Assembly (NCBI GenBank): GCA_000969725.1
Contig: JXSR01S002636.1
Length of the DNA stretch: 22,972 nucleotides
Source: Ophiothrix spiculata
Lineage: Eukaryota > Echinodermata > Ophiuroidea > Amphilepidida > Ophiotrichidae
Strand: one strand, 5' to 3'
Position 1 is the stretch's first letter. Each line of letters begins with the position of its first letter. The notes below the pieces were generated by a model, which saw nothing but the letters and a program-made list of their open reading frames with translations, did not search any database and had not been told where the DNA came from. Shown here one piece after another: positions 1 to 8,422 of this stretch. The position numbers and the translations under genes are program-made.

Positions 1-53
1 AGAGCATTGCAACGGTATCGCAAGGTCGCAGGTTCGAATCCCGCATCTACCCA
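1..53 (+). repeat. 3' part of a tRNA-like sequence (tRNA pseudogene or SINE head)
   Basis: The window opens inside a tRNA-like sequence. AGAGCA matches the end of a D-stem. TTGC/GCAA can pair as part of an anticodon stem around a loop containing GGT. GGTTCGAATCC is a good B-box and T-loop. The final ATCTACC would be the 3' half of an acceptor stem, followed by a short T-rich stretch. The 5' half lies outside the window. Two faults argue against a working tRNA: the base before the putative anticodon is C rather than the near-universal T, and the T-stem has one A-C mismatch. A tRNA-derived SINE head or a pseudogene fits better than a functional gene, but the missing left part prevents a decision. 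Confidence 0.45.
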
Positions 54-541
54 TTTCTTTGCTTCATGTTCTAAGTATTTGTTAATTAATGTTTGCCTGC
101 ATCATTTAATGATCCAGCTTGGTCGATATAGTTAGAGTTAATGATTACCGTTTGTTTCATGTCTTTGTTGTATATAAATAAGAAATACGTTTTAGATATA
201 CTACTTTTTTATTGTTTGGAACTCAATTGGTGAGAAAATATGGAATAATTATCGAGAATAATTATGTCGTTTAGAATTTAGCCACTGTTGACATGGCAAT
301 GGTATATTTTTGAACTTTAAAATATGTGTTTATATAATATGCATATATAAATATGGGGAATAATTGTTAAATTTGTGCATAATAGCAAATATCATGACTA
401 CCTCTGTTGTGCTGTAGTGTGCCCATAAAGTCATAAAAAAATTGTATGGTATCATGTGGCATGTCAAAATCTGCTTCTCTTAATGTCGCATTTTTAACAT
501 TTTGAGTCCGGTGATAATTAGTTACAAAACAATAATTGGAT
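54..541. other. AT-rich spacer, no feature seen
   Basis: No open frame, repeat or RNA gene is recognised here. If the tRNA-like sequence to the left is a SINE head, the SINE body could extend into this stretch, but no tail or simple repeat marks its end. Confidence 0.4.
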
Positions 542-1288
542 TACTCTCTATTAAATGGAAAGGTTTACTTTTAAGTCTTATAGACTGTTATTAGTGATGA
601 GACTTTTCAGAGATTTAAAATTGTATGGCTCAACAAAGTTTGTTGTGATTTGAAGGTTTAAACTGTTTCTCAAATCAAATAAAGTGCTCACCTTTGAGAA
701 CTTTCACCATGAAACTCTATGGCTTGTACACTCTGACTAATGGTACGGGAGTGTCAGAGTCAAGGGTCAGTGACCTGAAAGGTCACCGGCCGCTAGACTT
801 TGACACAATATGGAACTGTAGGCTTTGGAAAGTATGTGTCGTCCTTGGTCTTTGTTGAGCTGGCTGTCGGATGTTCTGATGTATATAGATTCCTTGACTC
901 CCCGTCGAAAATAATCTGACTCCCTGTCTAACACTTTAATGTTATCCCAAAGTTTGTTATATTAAAATTGTGTTTTCGACATAGAATCAAACATTATAAT
1001 TATTAAAAGTGAGCCTTTTGATTCAAAAGGAACTATAAATACGCAAAAACCATTATTCCCCTCTTTAAATTTCAGTGACAAAACTTTGAAAATACTATTG
1101 CTGACTTTTTGGATTAACATAAAACCTTTTGGTTTTAAAACACATTTTGAATCATTATTAGGTTTATTTCTAAGACAAATTTGAAATAAATCTTATTTTC
1201 GAGACTTAAAAAGTTAAGTCTCTGAAAAGGTTCATCACTCATTACAATCTATAAGACTTAAAAGTAAGTCTTTCCATTTTAGAGAGTA
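542..1288. mobile_element. Non-autonomous DNA transposon (MITE-like) with about 70-bp terminal inverted repeats
   Basis: The left arm (about 544-613) and the reverse complement of the right arm (about 1219-1286) match over about 68 bases with roughly ten differences and one small gap. Both begin CTCTCT and share the blocks ACTTTTAAGTCTTATAGA and CTTTTCAGAGA. Each end is bordered by TA (542-543 and 1287-1288), as expected for a TA target-site duplication. The roughly 600-bp interior has no open frame of note, so the element cannot encode its own transposase. A TA duplication is typical of the Tc1/mariner superfamily, but the family is not identified. Arm divergence suggests an old insertion. 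Confidence 0.75.
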
Positions 1289-1852
1289 GGTAGTTTATAA
1301 TTTCTTATACATAGATCTGCATAATGTAGTTATTAATCAATATGGTCAACAGCCATGCATTTATCATGTCTGCTTAAATGTCTTTAATTACTGCAATTCT
1401 AACTTTTACTCCGATCAAATTGATGATGGTATACTATATCTAACATCACCGGGGTTTTTATATTTTGATCAGGGAAGGATTTTATCCCATGCGATGAACG
1501 TCCAAATCCATGTAAAAACAATAAAAGATTGCACAATTATTTAGTGACAAACTAGTGGGAATGTACTGCAGCGACAATTTAGCATCAACTATGTTTACAA
1601 TTCAAAAATGTGATCATCATATGGATTTAAGCATACCACGCAGGATTTGTTTATTTAAACCATTAACCCATAAATTTACATAACTCGGAATTATATCATT
1701 TGACAGTATTGTAAATATTACATCAACATCAATCTATCTTTTACATTTATGCACACATTAGAAATGAATAATGTATGATCGTTTTGTAAATAACCTTCAG
1801 GGCTCATATATTTGCTGAAATACTCTCTCTGTATGTTATTATAAATCCAATT

Positions 1853-1952
1853 AAATATTCATTAAGAACAACAGACGCTGCCTGAGATTAATCCGTTATC
1901 CTAAATATTTATTGAGAACAGCAGACGCTGTATGAGATTAATCCGTTATCCT
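1853..1952. repeat. Tandem duplication, two copies of a 50-bp unit
   Basis: Copy 1 (1853-1902) and copy 2 (1903-1952) are directly adjacent and differ at only a few positions. The shared core includes CAGACGCTG and GAGATTAATCCGTTATCCTA. This is a simple local duplication with no coding content seen. Confidence 0.85.
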
Positions 1953-2286
1953 ACTTAATTAAATATCTCTTTTTGTGAACGATTTACGACTGCATTCCCG
2001 CAAACGTTTTCTAATTCGATTTCAAAAGTCTCTGTCATTTAAAAGCAACAATTAGTTAACACCTTATTTGGAAATTAATGAAAAGTGCTAAAAATCATTC
2101 TCTTTTAACTATAATGCAATGTGTAAGGATGTGTGTTTATAGCAAATGATGATACATTTATTTAGAACAAATAGATTCAGGTTTACTTACCATCATTAAA
2201 AAAATTCAAGCCTTTATGATGCTCTTATTAAAACATAAGAACAAGTGCATGACGCCCTTCACCTTTTAACCGTCCAAACATAGGCG

Positions 2287-3033
2287 TATGTGACGCGTTA
2301 CATCAAAAGGTACAAAAATCAAAATTGAGTTTTTGGTATGGATGGAAAGCTTGTAATAACGAGGTGTTTTTCTAAGGAACCATTACCAAATTCCATAGCA
2401 ACCAGCCTTTTATTTGGCCAATTGACACAAGTTTGAAGTGTAAAGACTGTAACGAAGATGGCGATACCAAATTTGCCAATTATCGGGATGCGCTGATATT
2501 TGTGATGACTCACCCCGGGAGAGGGGGGTGGTGGACTTTGCGGCAGAACACTTTTGGAGAAACTGGTGAAAATGGGCAGCAAAAAGTAAAAAAAATAGAA
2601 TTTCCAGCACATTTACTGTTGTAAAATTTGATTGCCTTCAACGAGTAAGGGGTCATTTTAAAACTTAGAAAATGCTTTAACATGACATTATAAAATCAAA
2701 ATTGATATCATCTGCAAAGTCACCCCTATCGGGGTGAGCCATCACATTTGTCGTGCAAATTTTTCATATTTGATACTCAAGTGACGGTTCCACGGACATT
2801 TTCAAGCGAAACCTTGATCCGACTTGGTCACAAACAACTAATATTTTTCACATTTAAGGTGTATTTTGTCAGGAAACAAATCCATTCATTGGAAATATAT
2901 ACTTTAGGGACACATTTATGTATCATTTATATCTGAAAATTGAACTCCCGGCCATTGTTTCATTCTTTTACAAGTTCAGGGTTAGAATCGGATTTGCCAA
3001 CAACGTGTACCATTTGATGTAACGCGTCACATA
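2287..3033. mobile_element. Non-autonomous DNA transposon with 25-bp TIRs and an internal inverted repeat
   Basis: The left end (2289-2313) and the right end (3007-3031) are inverted copies that differ at one base. They carry the block TGTGACGCGTTACATCAAA and are each flanked by TA (2287-2288, 3032-3033). Weak similarity outside the TA leaves the exact boundary slightly uncertain. A second inverted pair lies inside, at 2501-2516 and 2731-2746, matching TGTGATG-CTCACCCC with one difference and each followed inward by a C/G-rich run. Short frames inside (63-97 codons on both strands) overlap one another and match nothing I recognise. No transposase is visible. The superfamily is unknown. Confidence 0.7.
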
Positions 3034-5591
3034 TGTATGTCCTAGACATGTTCATGGCAACAATTTTGTGTTTTTATTACAAGCTCAATCGGGAATAACT
3101 TCCGATTGCTGTATTTTGTCACGAATATTATGAAAATCAATCATATCGTAGAAGGTTAAAGATAAACATTGTAATACAATAGTTTCAAAAGACTGGTCAA
3201 AAAGATAATTAACGATTTTTATATGCGATTATTTGTTTATGCTTTAAGTGGAATGCTCTAATCTTTCTTGAAGAGTTTAATAAATACATTTTTATGTACT
3301 CGTTTTTACGGGAGGTCGGCATTGGAATTTGTCAATTGAAAAATAAAGAAAAAATCAGAACATTTAATCAAATTCCTAAGGACAAGTCGACTGTCCATTT
3401 TATGTATTCTAATCTTAAGATGAATTTTAGATAGAACATGTCCATAAGTCATTTAAAAGGATAAGTAAGGTAAGCAGCACTTTATGATAAATCCTGGATC
3501 TCAATACTGTTAAACACTTGTAAGAGTTCCAAGTGAAACAATATCCGCATTCAGACCCATACACACACCTAAATATTTGATGATGGTACAAGAAACTCAA
3601 AGACAGAACCTATCACATTTAAATCGTGTGATTATTTAACCTATATAGTAGGTATACAATTAATGGTAATTAATAGTTTGTTTCAAAATCCGAGGAGTAT
3701 GAAGCGCCAGTTTCAAATTGTTGCTAAAATTCAACAAAAAGCAGCTATTATAAAATTGACCCAAAAACACCCACTTCTAAATGGTTGCTTTCGACCCACT
3801 TAAGAGTTATGATCTACGGTTTGCTGGGAACTTAAATGTCAGAAGCTGGGGTCGGACAGGGTACACCGTTATAACAGGCTGAAAGATCTCATTCCTACAA
3901 ACAGTGTTGACTTTGGTTATTTGAACATTTCAGCAATGGTTTGGTTCAAAATGCAGTAACTTATTTGTAATTCAAAATATTAGTACAGTATATTGAGATA
4001 TTGTTCAAGTTGGATTCCTTGAGGCTTTATTTTCAACAATTAATTCGTTTAGTTGGAAAACATATTATAAATATACAGAGATTTATGACAATGCCTGATT
4101 CATTTCTTGCTTTGAAATATTCATGGGACAATCACTTAAACAAAACATTCTATCCATTCCACCACTTTCATGTTCAATATGGAATTGTTGAAATCTTGCA
4201 TCCATAAACAATTCCAAAAATCCAACAGCATGGCTTCAATGAATCTTGTTTTGCTCGGAAGTTTTGATTGCCAAAGTCTTGGTTGTCATATTTTTTTACC
4301 CTAAATGTTGAAACAAAACTTGGAATGACACTAATTAATACCATGAACAGCCAGCCCACATATACTAATAATAACTTTTTGGCAAAATATGTACCTTTCG
4401 AAGTGCAGCGTCACATATTGGTATATAAATAAAAACCCTCTTCATTGTGTTCATCAGTCCATGTACTGCAAGCCTTTTGTCCATGGCTTACGGGCCACTG
4501 TGTTGGCCTATTTGTTGTCTATTCAAATTTACTAAAATATAAAGACTCAATTTAGTAAGTTAGATTCATTTTAGTATTTTACTAAACTTTTACAAAAATC
4601 TATTACCGCTCAACAGTGATTTGGAAGTTATTTGAAGTCAAAAAATAGCATGAAATGTGAATGTGATTGATTGTGCGATTAGGAAATTTCACATTACTTG
4701 GAAATAAAAAAACGTCTAGCTTCTTATCTAGTATCAGTATATCAAGTAGATAAGCATTGACTACTGGTATTAGTATATCGTTGTTGTAGATAGCTAACAT
4801 CGATTGGCGCCTGTATGTGTATGACATTGTTAATAAGTTTGGAAGTATCTATCGAGTATGCTTTACATTGTCCATATGGTCAATATGGTATACTCAATAT
4901 ACTCTGACTTGAAGTTCTCTGAATCATGTAACTATTATCTAGGTATACTATTTGGAAGTATTTGCTCAAACTCGATTCGGTTTTTCTATAAATAAATGTC
5001 AACTACCAAGCAATAACTGAAGTGGTGCGAGTTTTCTTTGTCTAAAATTTGCGAATTAGCCAGTACAAATTTAAACTGAAATAATGGGTAGACCTAAATT
5101 GTTCTTGAAAAATAGACTGGGAAGTAAATAACTTAAACACTTTGATGGCTCGAGAAAATTGAAATATTTCTTTTAATTATTGACGTCTAATGAAAAGTCC
5201 GTTTAAGGAAACATTTACCTTTAATTACTTTAATATTTAATTAAAATCAATGACATTAAGTATTATAGTCGTAAAACTTTGTTTTTATTTATTGTATATC
5301 TAGTGTATTTTATATGTTGACCCTTTTAACAAATGGTCGTTAAAATAATGCTGACAAGTTTCATTTGTATTAAAATGAATGAATATCACAATTACCTTGG
5401 ACCACTCTGCCTCAATACACCGGAACCATTGCGAGCAGGGTAAGGCCATTAATTTAAAATGTTCTAGTATCGTGATTAAACAGAATGTTAACAAATATGT
5501 GTACAGCTTCATTAATGTACCTTTTAATTAAACTTTCCAGAATTCAATGTGGTAATTGGCTTCTAACATCTTGGAACAACTAAAAATATTG
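3034..5591. other. Long AT-rich intergenic stretch, no gene seen
   Basis: About 2.5 kb upstream of the FReD gene holds only short, mutually overlapping frames (the longest about 74 codons) with no recognisable domain. No long inverted or tandem repeat was found. Distal regulatory sites or a 5' non-coding exon could lie here, but nothing in the sequence identifies one. Confidence 0.45.
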
Positions 5592-5672
5592 CGCTTAAAT
5601 CCAATTAAATATATTTATCGCCTAAATCCAATTAATTATATTGTATCGCTTAAATCCAATGAATGGTATTTT
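5592..5672. repeat. Short tandem array, three copies of a 27-28-bp unit
   Basis: Three consecutive copies start at 5592, 5619 and 5647. Each begins CGC(T/C)TAAATCCAAT and continues into an AT-rich part. The third copy is the most diverged. The array lies about 270 bp upstream of the FReD start codon, so it falls in the proximal upstream region, but no regulatory role can be shown. Confidence 0.75.
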
Positions 5673-5837
5673 ATTTGACCATTTTGTGTCATTGTGCATT
5701 CTATTTTTTTATATATTTGACCTTAAGAACAAGATCTATATCCTTTTGGCTGCGGTATTAAGATACAAATAACACAATACAAAAAACCTTCTTGAAATTT
5801 TATAGTTTTCTTTATGACTTAGTAAAGGGACACTATT

Positions 5838-5871
5838 TATATAGCTGTGTTTAATAGTTTATTATTCACTT
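5838..5871 (+). promoter_or_regulatory. Candidate core promoter (TATA box plus initiator) of the FReD gene
   Basis: TATATA at 5838-5843 is followed 30 bases later by TTCACTT, whose A at 5868 would be the start site of an initiator-like element. This spacing is that of a canonical animal TATA/Inr promoter. It would give a 5' leader of about 74 nt before the ATG at 5942. The TTAG at 5871-5874 could instead be a 3' splice acceptor joining an upstream non-coding exon. In AT-rich DNA, TATA-like words are common, so this remains a suggestion. Confidence 0.35.
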
Positions 5872-5941
5872 TAGCCAAATACGGCTGTGAGACAACTTGC
5901 GCCTATTTGGTGTTCAGATATTGCTGCTTTTTTGTGCAACC

Positions 5942-7105
5942 ATGGCTTGGGACATGATTCTACTGGCCAGCTTGACTACTGCTTTTGTGCTCAATACTTC
6001 CACTGGTCAAAGCCCACCGCTTTTTGGTTATACTGCTGAATCACTTGGAACACCACAATTGTATTCCGTAATGGCTGATATTCTAACAAATCTAACCGCA
6101 AATCATAAAGACACCATGGAAATGATGCAAAAACAACACGAAGTTATGAATACCATGGTGTACACTCAGAACCAAACGGTCACCGTTTTGAATCAAATGA
6201 TTGGTCTCATGACTGTGAACAATCAACAGGTTGGTAATTTGTCGACATCTTTCTCAAAAGCTGTGAATATTCTGGAAAGCCAAAAAGATTCCCTGGACAA
6301 TTTGACTATGACATTGCCACATGTTTTGCAGCATCAAGCAAACAGTATGTCTCTTATGGACAAACAACTTGAAATATCGAAGAATGAGTCAGTTCTTGGC
6401 GGTACTATGCTAAATAATCAAAGCGATGTAATGCAGGAAGTCGTAAGTGACATGATGCACAACTTGACCAGTGCCCTTAAACAACAAACCGAAGTGGAAA
6501 CGCAGATACTGCTTTTGCAACATGGACCCCTAGATTGCTCAAATGTTGCATCACAATATAGCGAATTTTGTGAACCAAAAACGGATAGGAACGGATGGAC
6601 TGTGATCCAACGCCGCTATGATGGCTCCATCAACTTTTATCGCGGTTGGGAAGAGTATGAATATGGATTCGGTAGTCCAAGTCACGAATTCTGGGCAGGT
6701 TTGGAGAGAATGCATGAAATGACACAATCCGGACATTGGGTTCTCCGAATAGAACTGGAGTCCTATGATCGTGCCTTTTCTTACGCTGAATACGACGGAT
6801 TTAAAGTAGGCAACGAGGCTAGCAACTACACTCTGACACTCGGACTTTACAACGGTACTGCTGGAGATTCTCTCGGTATGCATAATAATACCGAGTTTAC
6901 TACTTACGATCACGATAACGATAATTGGGGGCACAACTGCGCAGAATATCAGAAGAGTGCGTGGTGGCATCGCGACGATTGCGGCTATTCGAATCTTAAC
7001 GGTTTATATGGACGATCAAGCAGCGCACAAGGAATGTGGTGGTATCACTTCAAAACACTCAAATCTCTCAGGAAATCTGTCATGAAAATAAAACGCGTCA
7101 ACTAA
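5942..7105 (+). CDS. Secreted fibrinogen-related domain protein (FReD, lectin-like), 387 aa, single exon
   Basis: The frame runs 387 codons from an ATG in a strong Kozak context (CAACCATGG). The upstream in-frame stop TGA at 5888 leaves no earlier ATG. Residues 1 to about 22 form a hydrophobic signal peptide. Residues about 35-195 form a Met/Gln/Asn-rich stalk with eight N-X-S/T sequons (N18, 50, 77, 99, 120, 148, 159, 174) and no cysteine, and it may form a coiled coil. Residues 197-387 are a C-terminal fibrinogen domain. It shows NGWTVIQRRYDGS, EFWAGLERMH, AGDSLGMHN, the calcium-site run DHDND (D325, D327), and the pairs C199/C210 and C333/C347. The domain is about 20-30 residues short because the first disulfide loop is contracted. 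The usual NCH motif reads DCG (346-348). The family contains secreted innate-immune and developmental lectins, so carbohydrate or acetyl-group recognition outside the cell is likely but not proven. No intron interrupts the fibrinogen domain. Confidence 0.93.
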   Translation: MAWDMILLASLTTAFVLNTSTGQSPPLFGYTAESLGTPQLYSVMADILTNLTANHKDTMEMMQKQHEVMNTMVYTQNQTVTVLNQMIGLMTVNNQQVGNLSTSFSKAVNILESQKDSLDNLTMTLPHVLQHQANSMSLMDKQLEISKNESVLGGTMLNNQSDVMQEVVSDMMHNLTSALKQQTEVETQILLLQHGPLDCSNVASQYSEFCEPKTDRNGWTVIQRRYDGSINFYRGWEEYEYGFGSPSHEFWAGLERMHEMTQSGHWVLRIELESYDRAFSYAEYDGFKVGNEASNYTLTLGLYNGTAGDSLGMHNNTEFTTYDHDNDNWGHNCAEYQKSAWWHRDDCGYSNLNGLYGRSSSAQGMWWYHFKTLKSLRKSVMKIKRVN

Positions 7106-7252
7106 TTGCAAAGTGTTTCTTTGACGAAAAAACGGAACTATAAACCAAACTGTGTCCTTTTTCATGGACTTATTATTTAATACTCCGTAGAAGGATGCAG
7201 TTTTATCAACATTTTGACCAATTGATCCTCTCAAATTTTCTGTTACCACCGC

Positions 7253-7258
7253 ATTAAA
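7253..7258 (+). terminator. Candidate polyadenylation signal (ATTAAA)
   Basis: ATTAAA, the commonest variant of AATAAA, lies about 150 bases after the FReD stop. A T-rich stretch (TTTATTTTGAC) follows about 25-35 bases later, where a downstream element would be expected. A second ATTAAA occurs near 7581. In AT-rich sequence such words arise by chance, so the site is provisional. Confidence 0.3.
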
Positions 7259-7347
7259 CAGGAACAAATAATGTCGTTAAAAAGTTTATTTTGACTTTCT
7301 ATCAGTTTTTTGGTCGGTAACAAACTCAGAAGGTGAATTTTGACAAA

Positions 7348-7528
7348 TAGACCACTTTCAAATGTCCCATAATGCATTTTAAAAGTAACGTAAAGTGCGC
7401 GAACCAAATTTGTAAGTTGTGCGCATGACGCCACCTGCGCACTAAGTTGTAATATGATCGATTGCGCAGAAACTCTCGGATTTACGGTACCTTTCAAGAT
7501 GCATTATGGAACATACGAAAGTGGTCTA
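7348..7528. mobile_element. 177-bp MITE with about 45-bp TIRs and TA target-site duplication
   Basis: The left arm (7350-7394) and inverted right arm (7481-7526) share GACCACTTTC, then CCATAATGCAT and CGTAAA, with about seven differences over 45 bases. TA borders both sides (7348-7349, 7527-7528). The core is unusually GC-rich for the region and holds GTGCGC words facing GCGCAC, so the whole element folds into a nested hairpin. The 84-codon antisense frame across it is an artefact of the repeat. It lies just past the FReD gene and could be included in a longer 3' UTR. Confidence 0.8.
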
Positions 7529-8227
7529 TTATTCATTCCAATTTATTCAGTAGACTATGTCTATATTTGTGTCTTGTCATATTAAAACTAGGCACTTTTA
7601 GGGTTACACTTGTGGTGTAGTTAGGTATTGATTTAGCATGGCACAATGAACAAGTTATCGTTTAAATCCAGTAATTGTTAATTTTTTTGCATTAGTATTT
7701 AGCAAGAATGACAAGAGATGTTTTGTTTTATCACTACATCTTCCAGTATTATTCACTGGTACTGTTAATATAAAAAGTCTGAGAATTGGTCAGTTTGTAC
7801 ATCTTTTTAAGCTATTGATTCCAATGCATCTTCTAATCAATAACGGATGCTTAATGTTGTAAACCACCAAATATTTGACACCAAATACTCGTCAATTTCG
7901 TGTATTGATTTTTCATCACCAAACCTCAAGTGCAGGGAGACAAGTGCCCCATTTTGATATGACTAGTCATAATTTATGAAACACTGCTAAATGTTACAGT
8001 AGTAGGCAACTAGTCCATTGTCCAACTGTAAAATATAGAGTTTATGCACCAACTAGAGTTCATGATTATGCACACATTGCACCTTTCTCGCTAACTGAAT
8101 CCTGCATAAAATTGACAAAAAACATTGCTATTGTGTGTCACTCCAACCCAAATGTTACCAAAGTAATTCAAATTGCATTTTAATAAAAATGCACTGCACA
8201 AAACTCTTAAATAAAGATACTCTTTAA
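7529..8227. other. AT-rich spacer, no feature seen
   Basis: No frame, repeat or RNA gene is recognised between the MITE and the retrotransposon fragment. Part of the right end may belong to the same degraded retrotransposon, but the reading frame there is broken by stops and no domain is visible. Confidence 0.4.
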
Positions 8228-8422
8228 AATGTTAATACCGCGCCGAGGAATTACGAAAGAAACACGTTTGAAGGACATAACTCACTCGCTAATGAACCTT
8301 ACTTACTTTCTGGACCAAAACTCTGGATCAATTTGCCTTCAATAATCAGGAACGCTGCTCCAATAATGACTACTAGTCAGTTCAAGCGTACTCTCAAGAC
8401 TCTACTTTTTGACGAAAGCTAA
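8228..8422 (+). pseudogene. C-terminal tail of a non-LTR retrotransposon reverse transcriptase (truncated relic)
   Basis: An open stretch of 64 codons ends at TAA (8420-8422) and has no ATG of its own at the start. Its translation contains the pattern SGPKLWINLP, then SIIRNAAP, then QFKRTLKTLLF close to the stop. This order (SGPK.W..LP followed some 20 residues later by FK..LK..LF at the end) is the familiar C-terminus of reverse transcriptases in animal CR1/L2/Jockey-type LINEs. The stop TAA at 8225-8227 closes the frame upstream and no further polymerase motifs are visible, so this is a strongly 5'-truncated copy. No poly-A tail or target-site duplication was found downstream. Confidence 0.75.

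Noticed and set aside
2319-2612. 97-codon minus-strand frame and two overlapping frames
   Set aside because: All lie in a non-autonomous transposon, overlap each other on both strands and have no recognisable domain.
6551-6970. 139-codon minus-strand frame inside the fibrinogen domain
   Set aside because: It is antisense to a strongly supported coding region and contains no recognisable motif; it is a shadow of the FReD gene.
7243-7497. 84-codon minus-strand frame
   Set aside because: It covers the MITE downstream of the FReD gene and shows no protein-like pattern.
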